From positions 186,001 through 250,000 of the forward strand of contig NZ_SZNM01000004.1 of assembly GCF_005870085.1 (NCBI RefSeq): 64,000 nt of DNA, written 5' to 3'. Under the pieces are notes generated by a model that was given only the letters and a program-made list of their open reading frames with translations, made no database searches and had not been told where the DNA came from. Every line of letters starts with the position of its first letter. Within the stretch, counting starts at the first letter, position 1. Positions 27,570-37,087 of the stretch are shown here, piece by piece. The stretch comes from Aquibacillus sediminis (GTDB lineage Bacteria; Bacillota; Bacilli; Bacillales; Amphibacillaceae). The translations under genes and the position numbers were made by a program.

Positions 27570-27594
27570 CGGCTTGATTTTCAGGCCGCTTTTT
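27568..27594 (+). terminator. Terminator of spoIVA
   Basis: AGCGGC pairs with GCCGCT around an 11-base loop and is followed by T. The left arm overlaps the stop codon. Confidence 0.8.
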
Positions 27595-28028
27595 CTATTG
27601 AGAAATTTGCTATCGCTGCTAAAATGCCATTCTTAAACCTAAACCCAATGAATGAACTAAGGGAAGCACCGTTTTCATCGTCGACATAAGCCTCGTTGTT
27701 AAAAAAATTCACATACTTATCTTTCAGAAATATGAATTTAGAGAAAAGTAAGCAAATCCCTTTTATATCAAGCAATGTAACCACTTGCATTGGAATACTA
27801 ACTATGATACTATTCAACTAAATTAGAGATGGAAAAAAGTGAGAAATAGCAACAAATTTTGAGAGAAATTGTTAATTTTTGTTGAATTTCCGCGAAATCT
27901 CGGTTAATATAAGCTTTGTCATCTTTTAAAGATGGTAATGCGTATAATTTGGGTGAAAATGGTGAACAAATGATAATATATCACATTTGTTCGCGATAGT
28001 TTATAGAATTTGGGAGGAGGTGAATGTC
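27595..28028. other. spoIVA-hbs intergenic region with hbs promoter area
   Basis: A TATAAT box at 27943-27948 is the likely -10 of hbs; the -35 is unclear. A minus-strand open frame of 78 codons (27581-27817) overlaps the spoIVA terminator and has no ribosome site, so I do not call it. An inverted repeat in the leader is listed separately. Confidence 0.45.
27964..27992 (+). promoter_or_regulatory. Inverted repeat in the hbs leader
   Basis: A perfect 9-bp inverted repeat (GAACAAATG and CATTTGTTC) spaced by 11 A/T-rich bases, about 20 bases after the likely -10 and 37 before the start codon. It could be an operator or an mRNA hairpin. Confidence 0.5.
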
Positions 28029-28301
28029 ATGAACAAAACTGATCTAATTAATACAGTTGCAGAAAAAAGTGACCTTTCTAAGAAAGACGCTACAAAAGCT
28101 GTTGATGCAGTTTTTGAATCTATCATGGATTCACTTAAAGATGGAGAAAAAGTACAATTAATTGGTTTCGGGAATTTTGAGGTGCGAGAACGTGCAGCAA
28201 GAAAAGGACGTAATCCTCAAACAGGAGATGAAATCGAAATCCCTGCAAGTAAGGTTCCTGCATTTAAACCAGGGAAAGCCCTAAAAGATACTGTAAAATA
28301 A
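28029..28301 (+). CDS. hbs: DNA-binding protein HU
   Basis: The abundant nucleoid protein HU, 90 residues. The family pattern is complete: MNKTDLI at the start and [21 protein letters not shown] at the base of the DNA-binding arm, followed by [10 protein letters not shown]. The ribosome site is very strong (GGAGGAGGTGA). In B. subtilis hbs is followed by folE and mtrB; here a terminator and repeat copy 4 follow, and folE is missing. Confidence 0.97.
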   Translation: MNKTDLINTVAEKSDLSKKDATKAVDAVFESIMDSLKDGEKVQLIGFGNFEVRERAARKGRNPQTGDEIEIPASKVPAFKPGKALKDTVK

Positions 28302-28317
28302 TTTTACATAAGGGCAT

Positions 28318-28343
28318 AAAAAGGGTGCATATGCACCCTTTTT
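28318..28343 (+). terminator. Terminator of hbs
   Basis: A continuous palindrome AAAAAGGGTGCATATGCACC and its T-rich end, 16 bases after the stop. Confidence 0.9.
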
Positions 28344-28394
28344 ATTTTGTATTTAATTCTTACTATTTCCTAATTGAATAAATCTATAAAGGTA

Positions 28395-28570
28395 GACTTC
28401 AATCATAGGGGTTTGCTCTTCTCCGACTTAGTGTTAGTAGCACAAGGGTATAACCTAAAGGCCCTTGAACCGATTCGGGGTGAAAGCGAAAGTGTACTCC
28501 CACATAATCATCTACGCTTCCTATAATGTTTAAAGTGGGAGTCTTACGGACGGTTCCACCGAGATAAAAT
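28395..28570 (+). repeat. Dispersed ~190-bp intergenic repeat, copy 4
   Basis: It begins GACTTCAATCATAGGGGTTTG and ends GTTTAAAGTGGGAGTCTTAC ... ACCGAGATAAAA. It aligns with copy 1 over the full length (shared CTTCAATCA, CCGACT, GGTAT, CTTTGAAC/CCTTGAAC, ACTCCCAC, TAAA ends). It occupies the place where folE lies in B. subtilis. Confidence 0.65.
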
Positions 28571-28590
28571 AAAAATTATGGAGGGTACAT

Positions 28591-28821
28591 ATGAATGTAA
28601 CAAGTAATACTAAAGATTATATAGTGATAAAAGCTCTTGAAGATGGGGTGCAAGTAATCGGATTAACAAGAGGAACGGATACAAGGTTTCACCATGCTGA
28701 AAAATTAGACAAAGGTGAAATTATGGTTGCGCAATTTACAGAACATACATCTGCAGTTAAGATTAGAGGGAAAGCAGTGATCCAATCTAGTCATGGTGAA
28801 ATTCGTAATGATGAATTATAA
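28591..28821 (+). CDS. mtrB: trp RNA-binding attenuation protein (TRAP)
   Basis: A protein of 76 residues that forms an 11-mer ring, binds tryptophan and wraps (G/U)AG-repeat RNA to control trp genes in B. subtilis. The RNA contacts of B. subtilis TRAP (Lys37, Lys56, Arg58) correspond to Lys38, Lys57 and Arg59 here, and the Trp-pocket segment GLTRGTDT is intact. GGAGGG precedes the ATG. Neither folE nor the trp operon is in its usual place in this window, so the targets must be elsewhere. Confidence 0.95.
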   Translation: MNVTSNTKDYIVIKALEDGVQVIGLTRGTDTRFHHAEKLDKGEIMVAQFTEHTSAVKIRGKAVIQSSHGEIRNDEL

Positions 28822-28917
28822 TTGTATCGTTTGTCATAAATAGAGAGAATTTTTATAGAGTATGCTATACTAATGTTACGATTAGTATGGAAAAATGTAT
28901 GGAAAGGCTTGGGTAAT

Positions 28918-29715
28918 ATGAATGCTTATGATGAGAAGCTAGTAGAGCTAAGAAATGAAATAGAGAATCAAATCCATCATTCTTATTTAGAGAAATTCAT
29001 CCAGCAACCTGTTATTGATACTGATAAGTTATTCATCTTATCCACTATTATCCAAAACACAACGCTTTCAGATGTTAAAAAAAAGACGTATATTATAACA
29101 ACCATGCTTGTTCAAATTGCATTGGACACACATGATTTGGTAACAGAGAATAAACGGCATGAATCAGACCAAAGACAAAAATATCGTCAATTAACTGTTC
29201 TGGCAGGTGATTACTTCAGTGGACTATATTATAGTATGTTAGCGAAGATTGATGATGTCTCCATGATTCATACATTAGCCACTGCTATTAAAGAAGTTAA
29301 TGAACAGAAAATGAAAATATATTATAAAGAATTTGTTACTGTTGATGCGTTTATTGATGAACTCAAACAACTGGAGTCATTACTAATTAAACGTGTCGCT
29401 AGATCGCTACTTCAATCATCCGCAGATGTTTTTATTGAAAATTGGTTATTAACTCTCAGGTTAGTTAAGGAAAAAACGATGTATGAACAAAGCGGGGATT
29501 CTACAATCGTGTATTTATTAACAAAAGGACCGGCACATAATGTTAGCCAGGATCAAATTCTCTTTGAAATGGACAAACACATACAAAAACATCTTGCTGC
29601 TACAGAAGATTCATTGGATTCTTTACCTACACAGTTTCAAATAATAAGGCAATATGTTGATAATATAAAGGCGAACAATTTTGATAAAAACACTTTTGTA
29701 ATGGGAGAAGGGTAA
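28918..29715 (+). CDS. hepS: Heptaprenyl diphosphate synthase, small component (HepS)
   Basis: The non-catalytic subunit of heptaprenyl diphosphate synthase, which makes the menaquinone side chain; 265 residues (251 in B. subtilis). The sequence is mostly helical, with no DDxxD motif, as expected. The conserved stretch [16 protein letters not shown] is near residue 94. The ATG at 28918 has GAAAGG upstream. First of hepS-menG-hepT, with six bases to menG. Confidence 0.92.
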   Translation: MNAYDEKLVELRNEIENQIHHSYLEKFIQQPVIDTDKLFILSTIIQNTTLSDVKKKTYIITTMLVQIALDTHDLVTENKRHESDQRQKYRQLTVLAGDYFSGLYYSMLAKIDDVSMIHTLATAIKEVNEQKMKIYYKEFVTVDAFIDELKQLESLLIKRVARSLLQSSADVFIENWLLTLRLVKEKTMYEQSGDSTIVYLLTKGPAHNVSQDQILFEMDKHIQKHLAATEDSLDSLPTQFQIIRQYVDNIKANNFDKNTFVMGEG

Positions 29716-29720
29716 GTAAT

Positions 29721-30431
29721 ATGCATCAACAATCCAAAGAAGAACGTGTCCATCACGTATTCGAAAAAATTTATGATCGTTATGATTTTATGAATTCTGT
29801 TATATCTTTTCAAAGGCACAGAGCATGGCGCAAAGATGTGATGAAACATATGAATGTTCAAAAGGGCGACGCTGCTCTAGATGTATGTTGTGGAACTGGT
29901 GACTGGTCCTTTTCCTTAGCAGACGTGGTTGGACAAGATGGTAAGGTGATTGGGCTTGATTTCAGCGAAAATATGTTGTCTATTGGGTTAAGAAAGAAAA
30001 AGCAATACGATGTGAATCAATTGGATTTGATTCAAGGAAATGCCATGGATTTGCCATTTGAAGATAACACGTTCGATTTTGTAACAATCGGATTTGGTTT
30101 AAGAAATGTACCAGATTATAAAAAAGTTCTCATGGAGATGAAAAGGGTTGTCAAGCCTGGTGGAAAAGTAGTCTGTTTAGAAACCTCTCAACCAACGATG
30201 CCAGTATTTCGTCAGTTGTACTATTTTTATTTTCGTTTTATCATGCCATTGTTTGGAAGGATTCTCGCAAAAAGTTATAAAGAATATGCTTGGTTACACG
30301 AGTCTGCTAAAGACTTTCCAGGAAAAAGCGAATTGAAAGCATTGTTTGAAAGTGTAGGGCTAACCGATGTGAACGTGAAAAGCTATACTGGTGGTGTAGC
30401 TGCGATGCATATGGGAACAAAGCCTTCTTAA
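29721..30431 (+). CDS. menG: Demethylmenaquinone methyltransferase
   Basis: Methylates demethylmenaquinone with SAM, the last step of menaquinone synthesis; 236 residues. SAM motif I is [10 protein letters not shown] (about 54), and UbiE/MenG signatures YDFMNSVIS (about 21) and [14 protein letters not shown] (about 126) are present. Also called menH or ubiE in Bacillus. Sits between the two subunits of the prenyl synthase, the standard arrangement, so side chain and ring modification are co-expressed. Confidence 0.95.
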   Translation: MHQQSKEERVHHVFEKIYDRYDFMNSVISFQRHRAWRKDVMKHMNVQKGDAALDVCCGTGDWSFSLADVVGQDGKVIGLDFSENMLSIGLRKKKQYDVNQLDLIQGNAMDLPFEDNTFDFVTIGFGLRNVPDYKKVLMEMKRVVKPGGKVVCLETSQPTMPVFRQLYYFYFRFIMPLFGRILAKSYKEYAWLHESAKDFPGKSELKALFESVGLTDVNVKSYTGGVAAMHMGTKPS

Positions 30432-30455
30432 AATTTTAATTCAAAGGTGACCCAC

Positions 30456-31427
30456 ATGAAATTAGCAAGGACTTATACTTATTTAAAAAACGACCTTGAT
30501 AAAATTGAAGACGCATTAAATGAAACAATACAAGCAGAACATCCAGTTTTACGTGAGGCATCTGTTCAATTATTGCAGGCCGGGGGGAAACGTCTTCGTC
30601 CTGTTTTTGTTTTGCTATCTAGTATGTTTGGGAACTATGACCTTGAACGTATCAAAACGGTAGCAGTATCCCTTGAATTAATACATATGGCCTCGTTGGT
30701 TCATGATGATGTCATTGATGAATCGGATATACGCAGAGGAAAACCAACTGTAAAAGCCCAATGGGATAATCGGATTGCTATGTATACGGGCGACTATATT
30801 TTTGCAAGGTCAATCGAGTATTTAACAACGATCAATAACGCTAGAGCACATAAAATTTTATCGGAAATCATTGTTGAGTTATCAATTGGTGAGATCGAAC
30901 AAATCAAAGACAAGTACAATGTAAATCAAAATATACGAAATTACCTAAGACGTATTAAACGTAAGACAGCTTTATTAATCTCATCAAGTTGTCGAATCGG
31001 TGCCATTGCTTCAGATGCTTCGCCAGCGATTGAAAAAGCCTTATATCAGTATGGGTATTATATTGGGATGTCCTATCAAATTATTGATGATATTTTAGAT
31101 TTTACATCAACAGAAAAACAACTAGGTAAGCCTGCAGGTAGTGATTTGCTGCAAGGAAATTTGACATTACCTGTTTTATACGCAATGGAAAATGAAGATT
31201 TTTATGCTCAATTAACCGATTTATTTAGAAATCCTAAAGCTGTAGATCAAGAATCTATTGTTCCATTGGTTCAACAGGTAAAAAAATCTGACGCGATTGA
31301 TCGCTCCTATGAGTTGAGTGAACGCTATTTACATAAAGCTTTTAATGCCCTTGAGGAACTACCTAACATTAAAGCAAAACAGACTCTTCGGGATATTGCC
31401 ATATACATAGGAAAAAGGAAAGCTTGA
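30456..31427 (+). CDS. hepT: Heptaprenyl diphosphate synthase, catalytic component (HepT)
   Basis: A trans-polyprenyl diphosphate synthase of 323 residues. The first Asp-rich motif HDDVIDESDIRRG (about 81) and the second YQIIDDILDFT (about 208), both needed for Mg2+-diphosphate binding, are intact. The GGKRLRP substrate motif is near 44. It condenses isopentenyl units onto farnesyl diphosphate to give C35. The start at 30456 has AAAGGTGA just before it. Last gene of the menaquinone cluster. Confidence 0.95.
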   Translation: MKLARTYTYLKNDLDKIEDALNETIQAEHPVLREASVQLLQAGGKRLRPVFVLLSSMFGNYDLERIKTVAVSLELIHMASLVHDDVIDESDIRRGKPTVKAQWDNRIAMYTGDYIFARSIEYLTTINNARAHKILSEIIVELSIGEIEQIKDKYNVNQNIRNYLRRIKRKTALLISSSCRIGAIASDASPAIEKALYQYGYYIGMSYQIIDDILDFTSTEKQLGKPAGSDLLQGNLTLPVLYAMENEDFYAQLTDLFRNPKAVDQESIVPLVQQVKKSDAIDRSYELSERYLHKAFNALEELPNIKAKQTLRDIAIYIGKRKA

Positions 31428-31500
31428 TCCATGTTCTTGCAAGTAGAAAAGTTATTTAAAATCAGCCATAAGCGACTTATCGCTATTCACACCTTACTGT

Positions 31501-31557
31501 TTGCTAAAGCGTTTGAATTTTGTTAAGATTTAAACGATCGCTAGATTCAAACGCTTT
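31501..31557 (+). promoter_or_regulatory. ndk promoter with flanking 13-bp inverted repeat
   Basis: A -35 TTGCTA (31501-31506), a 17-base spacer and an extended -10 TGTTAAGAT (TAAGAT 31524-31529). A perfect 13-bp inverted repeat has its left arm AAAGCGTTTGAAT at 31506-31518, within the spacer, and its right arm at 31545-31557, just past the expected start point. This layout suggests a repressor operator. Confidence 0.55.
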
Positions 31558-31584
31558 CATAAAATACATAAAAGAGGTGTCATG

Positions 31585-32034
31585 ATGGAAAAAACATTTT
31601 TAATGGTAAAACCAGATGGTGTACAAAGAGGTTTAACTGGTGAAATTGCTTCACGATTTGAGAGAAAAGGTTTTAAATTAGTTGCCGCTAAACTAATGTC
31701 AATTTCAGAAGAACTTGCGACCACACACTATCAAGAGCATCAAGACAAACCCTTCTTTAAAAATCTCGTTGACTTTATTACTTCGGGACCGGTATTTGCA
31801 ATGGTATGGGAAGGTGAAGGTGTTATTGCGACAGCCAGACAAATGATGGGTGAGACAAACCCACAAGAAGCTCTACCAGGAACGATACGTGGAGATTATG
31901 GTTTGGTTGTAGGAAAAAATGTGATTCACGGTTCCGATTCACCAGAAAGTGCCGAGCGTGAAATCAATCTATTTTTTAAACAAGAGGAATTAGTAGATTA
32001 CAATAAAGATAACGATAAATGGTTATATGAATAA
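31585..32034 (+). CDS. ndk: Nucleoside diphosphate kinase
   Basis: Transfers the gamma-phosphate among nucleoside tri- and diphosphates; 149 residues, the same as B. subtilis. The N-terminal [16 protein letters not shown] and the active-site histidine in [16 protein letters not shown] (about 112) are intact. The second of two adjacent ATGs is preferred for spacing to GAGG. It has its own likely promoter with an inverted repeat and is followed by a structured terminator. Confidence 0.96.
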   Translation: MEKTFLMVKPDGVQRGLTGEIASRFERKGFKLVAAKLMSISEELATTHYQEHQDKPFFKNLVDFITSGPVFAMVWEGEGVIATARQMMGETNPQEALPGTIRGDYGLVVGKNVIHGSDSPESAEREINLFFKQEELVDYNKDNDKWLYE

Positions 32035-32052
32035 AAAATAAATACGAATCAT

Positions 32053-32144
32053 GACTGTCCCTTTTAGGATACTTCTGGCATCCCCCTTTGTTACGTAAGG
32101 TGTGGAGTTGGAATAGAAACTCCTTCATGGGGCAGTCTTTTTTT
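32053..32144 (+). terminator. Branched terminator-like structure after ndk
   Basis: A closing stem GACTGTCCC (32053-32061) pairs with GGGGCAGTC (32129-32137, one G-U) and is followed by seven T. Inside are two hairpins: GGAT/ATCC (32067-32083) and GGAGTT/AACTCC (32104-32123). This gives a three-way junction, larger than a simple terminator. Confidence 0.65.
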
Positions 32145-33147
<1,003 letters not shown>

Positions 33148-33156
33148 AAATAAAGT

Positions 33157-33210
33157 GGGGAATGTTTTGTAAACGACCGTGTATGATAGTGTCGTATCGA
33201 TCAATTCCCC
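33157..33210 (+). promoter_or_regulatory. Hairpin between cheR and the aro operon
   Basis: GGGGAAT (33157-33163) pairs with ATTCCCC (33204-33210), and ACGAC (33173-33177) pairs with GTCGT (33191-33195) inside it. There is no T-run after it, so it is not a standard terminator. It may be a leader structure or processing site. Confidence 0.45.
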
Positions 33211-33333
33211 TAAAAAATGATTGTTATTTTCAAAAAAATCGAAAAATGTTGTTTTTTTCAATATTTCCTTGCACACAGGAAACCAAAGGTATGATATAGT
33301 AGTACAAAATTAAAAAAATTCGGGGGGACAAAC

Positions 33334-34500
33334 ATGAGATACTTAACTGCAGGTGAATCACATGGTAAACAACTAACAACAATTGTGGAAGGAATACCGT
33401 CAAACATGCCACTAAACAAGGACAATATTAACGAATCCTTGTTAAGAAGACAAAAAGGCCATGGACGAGGGAAAAGAATGCAAATTGAAAAGGATTTAGT
33501 GACTGTAGCTGGAGGCGTTCGACACGGTTATACACTTGGTTCACCAATTGCATTAGTGATACATAATGATGATTTTAAACATTGGGAAGATATTATGGGC
33601 GATGATCCAATCGAGACAGATCAAAAAATTCGCCGAACCGTAACAAGACCTAGACCAGGTCATGCAGACCTAAACGGTGCATTAAAATACGGACATCGAG
33701 ATATGAGAAATATTTTAGAACGATCTTCCGCACGCGAAACAGCAGCCCGTGTAGCAGCAGGAGCTGTTGCTAAAACTTTATTACGACAGTTAGATATTGA
33801 GATCGTAGGTTATGTCCGTGAGATTGCTGGGATAAATGCGGAAGAATATCCTGATATGAATATGCAAGATAGACAATCAATTTCAGAAGAATCACCTGTC
33901 CGTACATTAGACCCTGAAGCAGGTCAAAAAATGATGGATGCGATTGATCAAGCGAAAAAGGAAGGAGACTCAATCGGTGGTGTGTGTGAAGTTTATGTGG
34001 AAGGGATGCCAGCAGGTGTTGGCTCCTATGTTCATTACGATCGTAAATTGGATGCTAGAATTGCTGGAGCAGTCTCAAGCATTAATGCATTTAAAGGGGT
34101 CGAATTTGGGATTGGTTTTGAAGCAGCTCGGAAAAACGGAAGTGAAGTACATGATGAGATTGCTTGGAACCAGGAAGAAGGTTATTACCGTAAAACAAAT
34201 CGCCTAGGTGGATTTGAAGGTGGTATGACAACTGGGATGCCTATCGTGGTCAAAGGGGTTATGAAACCTATTCCAACCTTGTACAAACCACTACAAAGCG
34301 TTGATATTGAAACAAAAGAACCCTTCAATGCTAGTATTGAACGTTCTGATTCATGTGCAGTACCGGCAGCTGCTGTGGTCATGGAACATGTCGTTGCCTT
34401 TGAAGTAGCGAAAGCACTATTAGAACAATTCCCGCATGATCAATTTCCAAAACTAAAGCAGGCGATCGATCAATACCGGGAAGAAATTAGGTGTTTTTAA
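33334..34500 (+). CDS. aroC: Chorismate synthase
   Basis: Converts EPSP to chorismate using reduced FMN; 388 residues (aroF in B. subtilis naming). The signature blocks GESHG (about 7), [27 protein letters not shown] and the C-terminal [13 protein letters not shown] are present. It opens the aromatic operon. The start has GGGGGA upstream. A promoter may lie at TTGCAC/TATGAT (33269-33295), but the spacing of 15 is short. The stop overlaps the aroB start by one base. Confidence 0.95.
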   Translation: MRYLTAGESHGKQLTTIVEGIPSNMPLNKDNINESLLRRQKGHGRGKRMQIEKDLVTVAGGVRHGYTLGSPIALVIHNDDFKHWEDIMGDDPIETDQKIRRTVTRPRPGHADLNGALKYGHRDMRNILERSSARETAARVAAGAVAKTLLRQLDIEIVGYVREIAGINAEEYPDMNMQDRQSISEESPVRTLDPEAGQKMMDAIDQAKKEGDSIGGVCEVYVEGMPAGVGSYVHYDRKLDARIAGAVSSINAFKGVEFGIGFEAARKNGSEVHDEIAWNQEEGYYRKTNRLGGFEGGMTTGMPIVVKGVMKPIPTLYKPLQSVDIETKEPFNASIERSDSCAVPAAAVVMEHVVAFEVAKALLEQFPHDQFPKLKQAIDQYREEIRCF

Positions 34501-35579
34501 TGGACAATTTGACCATTCAAACAAGCACCAACAAATACAATGTATTTGTTGGTGCGAGTATTCGACATCAAATTAGTCACTTGCTCGACAAAACTTATCA
34601 TAATATTTTGATTATCACAGATAGTCAAGTTGCAAGTTATTATTTAGAAGATGTAAAGCAGGTATGGGCAGATCAAGCAAATGTTTCAACCGTTATTGTT
34701 CCTGCAGGAGAAGCCTCTAAAAGCAATGAACAGTATTTCTCACTGATTACCAAAGCAATTGAAGCAGGATTGGATCGAAATGCTTTAATTGTTGCTTTAG
34801 GTGGAGGAATGGTTGGGGACTTGGCAGGGTTTGTAGCAGCGACCTATATGAGGGGAATTGATTACATTCAAGTGCCAACAACGATTCTAGCACATGATAG
34901 TAGTGTTGGGGGTAAAGTTGCAATTAATCATCCTGCTGGTAAAAATTTAGTAGGAAGTTTTTATCCACCACAGGCGGTTATCTATGATGTGGAAACCTTA
35001 CATACGTTACCTGAAAAAGAAGTACGCTCTGGTTATGCGGAAGTGATCAAGCATGGCTTGATTAGTGACAAAACCTTTTTCCAAGACGTGTTACATGTAG
35101 ACGTAACTAAAGCGATTCCTGAAAAGGTGCTAATAGATCACCTGCTGCGAGGTATACAAGTAAAAGCGGCGATCGTAGAAAACGATGAAAAAGAAAGTAA
35201 CATTAGAAAATATTTAAATTTTGGTCATACGTTAGGACATGCGATTGAAGCTGAACTTGGTTATGGAGAAATAACTCATGGAGAAGCGGTTGCGATTGGG
35301 ATGTTGTTTGCTATGAAATTGAGCAATCAAACGTATCAATGTAATCTACCTTATGATTCATTTCAAAATTGGTTGCAAACCAATGGCTATCCAATACAAC
35401 TACCAACTTTGTCTGTTGATTCCCTTATTGCTCGGATGAAACAGGATAAGAAAACAGTCAACAGTCAAATTCAAATGGTCTTATTAACAGCAATTGGACA
35501 ACCGACGATTGCGCATATTGAGGATGAGGAAATAAACAAAGCATTAACAAACTTTTTTAGGGAGTTGGGGACAAATTGA
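34500..35579 (+). CDS. aroB: 3-dehydroquinate synthase
   Basis: Converts DAHP to 3-dehydroquinate; 359 residues. NAD-binding GGGMVGDLAGF (about 100) and the metal-ligand region GHTLGHAIE (about 243) are intact, as is the conserved Lys of YAEVIKHGLI (about 182). ATG 34500 overlaps the aroC stop, with AGGTG as ribosome site. Its own stop overlaps the aroH TTG start, so the three genes are tightly coupled. Confidence 0.95.
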   Translation: MDNLTIQTSTNKYNVFVGASIRHQISHLLDKTYHNILIITDSQVASYYLEDVKQVWADQANVSTVIVPAGEASKSNEQYFSLITKAIEAGLDRNALIVALGGGMVGDLAGFVAATYMRGIDYIQVPTTILAHDSSVGGKVAINHPAGKNLVGSFYPPQAVIYDVETLHTLPEKEVRSGYAEVIKHGLISDKTFFQDVLHVDVTKAIPEKVLIDHLLRGIQVKAAIVENDEKESNIRKYLNFGHTLGHAIEAELGYGEITHGEAVAIGMLFAMKLSNQTYQCNLPYDSFQNWLQTNGYPIQLPTLSVDSLIARMKQDKKTVNSQIQMVLLTAIGQPTIAHIEDEEINKALTNFFRELGTN

Positions 35580-35950
35580 TAAGAGGAATACGAGGAGCTA
35601 CAACCGTTGCTCAAAACAATGAAGCTGAGATGCTTGACCACACACAACAGTTAATTGAAGAAATGGTTCATGCAAATCAAGTAGAGCCATCTGATATTGC
35701 TTCCGTATTCATTTCATTAACGGCAGATTTGAATGCGACATTTCCAGCGAAAGCACTGCGAAATATCGGAAGGGAATGGACATATGTCCCAGTTATGTGC
35801 ATGAAAGAAATTGAAGTACCAAATAGTTTAGAGAAATGCATTAGAGTGATGATGACTGTAAACACGGAGCATAGCCAACAAGCTATTCACCACGTCTATC
35901 ATTACGAGGCAAAAAAATTACGACCTGATCTAATAGATACTGAAAAATAA
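35576..35950 (+). CDS. aroH: Chorismate mutase, AroH class
   Basis: Rearranges chorismate to prephenate; 124 residues of the trimeric B. subtilis AroH class. The active-site residues of that class are present: Arg6 in MIRGIRGATT, Cys and Glu in VMCMKEIEVP (about 71-77), and Arg in CIRVMMTVNT (about 88). TTG start overlapping the aroB stop. In B. subtilis the trp operon follows; here hisC follows after 33 bases. Confidence 0.94.
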   Translation: MIRGIRGATTVAQNNEAEMLDHTQQLIEEMVHANQVEPSDIASVFISLTADLNATFPAKALRNIGREWTYVPVMCMKEIEVPNSLEKCIRVMMTVNTEHSQQAIHHVYHYEAKKLRPDLIDTEK

Positions 35951-35983
35951 TAGAATGGTAACGTAAAGATTGGAGAGAGAGAC

Positions 35984-37087
35984 ATGCAGGCAAAACAAGT
36001 TTTTAATGGGATGTCACCATATAAACCTGGTAAACAAATTGAGGATGTTAAAAAAGAATATGGGTTAGAAAACATCGTAAAATTAGCATCTAATGAAAAT
36101 CCTTTTGGTTATTCTCCTAAAGTAAGACAGGCTATACCAGATTTAATTCATCATTTGGAAATTTACCCGGATGGTTATGCAACAGCATTAAGAGAAAGTT
36201 TATCTGAAAAATTGGGAGTTGATGGGGAACAACTTGTATTTGGTTGTGGATCAGATGAAGTGGTGGACCTTATTTGCCGCACCTACTTGGAGCCAGGAAC
36301 GAAGATTATTACAGCAACCCCTACCTTCCCGCAATATAAACATAACGCTTTAATACAAGGAGCAAGTGTCGTAGAGGCACCATTGACAGAGGGTTATCAC
36401 GACCTTGATGGAATGCTTGCAAAAATAGACGAAGAGACAAAGGTTGTTTGGTTGTGTACCCCAAATAACCCGACAGGCTGTGTCATTAATCAAACACAAT
36501 TCGATGATTTTATGGACCGTTGTCCGTCAGATGTTTTAGTAGTGGTGGACGAAGCATATTATGAATACGTGCAAACAGAAGACTATCCTGATTCGATAAA
36601 AGCCTTAGAAGAATATGAAAATTTAATAGTTTTGCGAACTTTTTCTAAGGCTTATGGGCTAGCTGGACTAAGGGTTGGTTATGGTGTCGCAACTAAGGAG
36701 GTTGCCAATGTATTAAATATTACAAGAGGTCCTTTTAACACGACCACTATTGCGCAGGGAGCTGCAATGATTGCACTTGAAGATCAACAGTTTTTACAAG
36801 ATTCGATTCAAAAAAATGGAGCAAATAAAGCAAACTTCTTAGCGTTCTGCAAAGAAGCAGGATTAGAATATTATGATTCACAAACCAATTTTGTGTTTGT
36901 TACATTGCCAACATCTGGTGATGCATTATGCGATTATCTGTTATCCAAAGGTTTTATTGTACGTTCAGGTGAGGCATTAGGTCATCCCAAAGGTGTTCGA
37001 ATTACAATTGGTAAACAAAACCACATGGAAGAACTCCAACAGTTGATTTCTGATTTCTTAGAAACACATAAAGAGGAGACGAAATAG
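35984..37087 (+). CDS. hisC: Histidinol-phosphate / aromatic aminotransferase
   Basis: A PLP-dependent class II aminotransferase of 367 residues. The PLP-lysine block is TFSKAYGLAGLRVGYG (about 218-233) and NNPTG is near 159. In B. subtilis HisC serves both histidine synthesis and the last step of Tyr/Phe synthesis, which explains its place in the aromatic operon. GGAGAGAG precedes the ATG. The stop codon overlaps the tyrA GTG by one base. Confidence 0.94.
   Translation: MQAKQVFNGMSPYKPGKQIEDVKKEYGLENIVKLASNENPFGYSPKVRQAIPDLIHHLEIYPDGYATALRESLSEKLGVDGEQLVFGCGSDEVVDLICRTYLEPGTKIITATPTFPQYKHNALIQGASVVEAPLTEGYHDLDGMLAKIDEETKVVWLCTPNNPTGCVINQTQFDDFMDRCPSDVLVVVDEAYYEYVQTEDYPDSIKALEEYENLIVLRTFSKAYGLAGLRVGYGVATKEVANVLNITRGPFNTTTIAQGAAMIALEDQQFLQDSIQKNGANKANFLAFCKEAGLEYYDSQTNFVFVTLPTSGDALCDYLLSKGFIVRSGEALGHPKGVRITIGKQNHMEELQQLISDFLETHKEETK

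Noticed and set aside
27581-27817. Minus-strand frame of 78 codons between spoIVA and hbs
   Set aside because: It starts at TTG without a ribosome site and runs into the spoIVA terminator. The segment NEAYVDDENGASL looks mildly protein-like, so a gene relic is possible, but the support is too weak.
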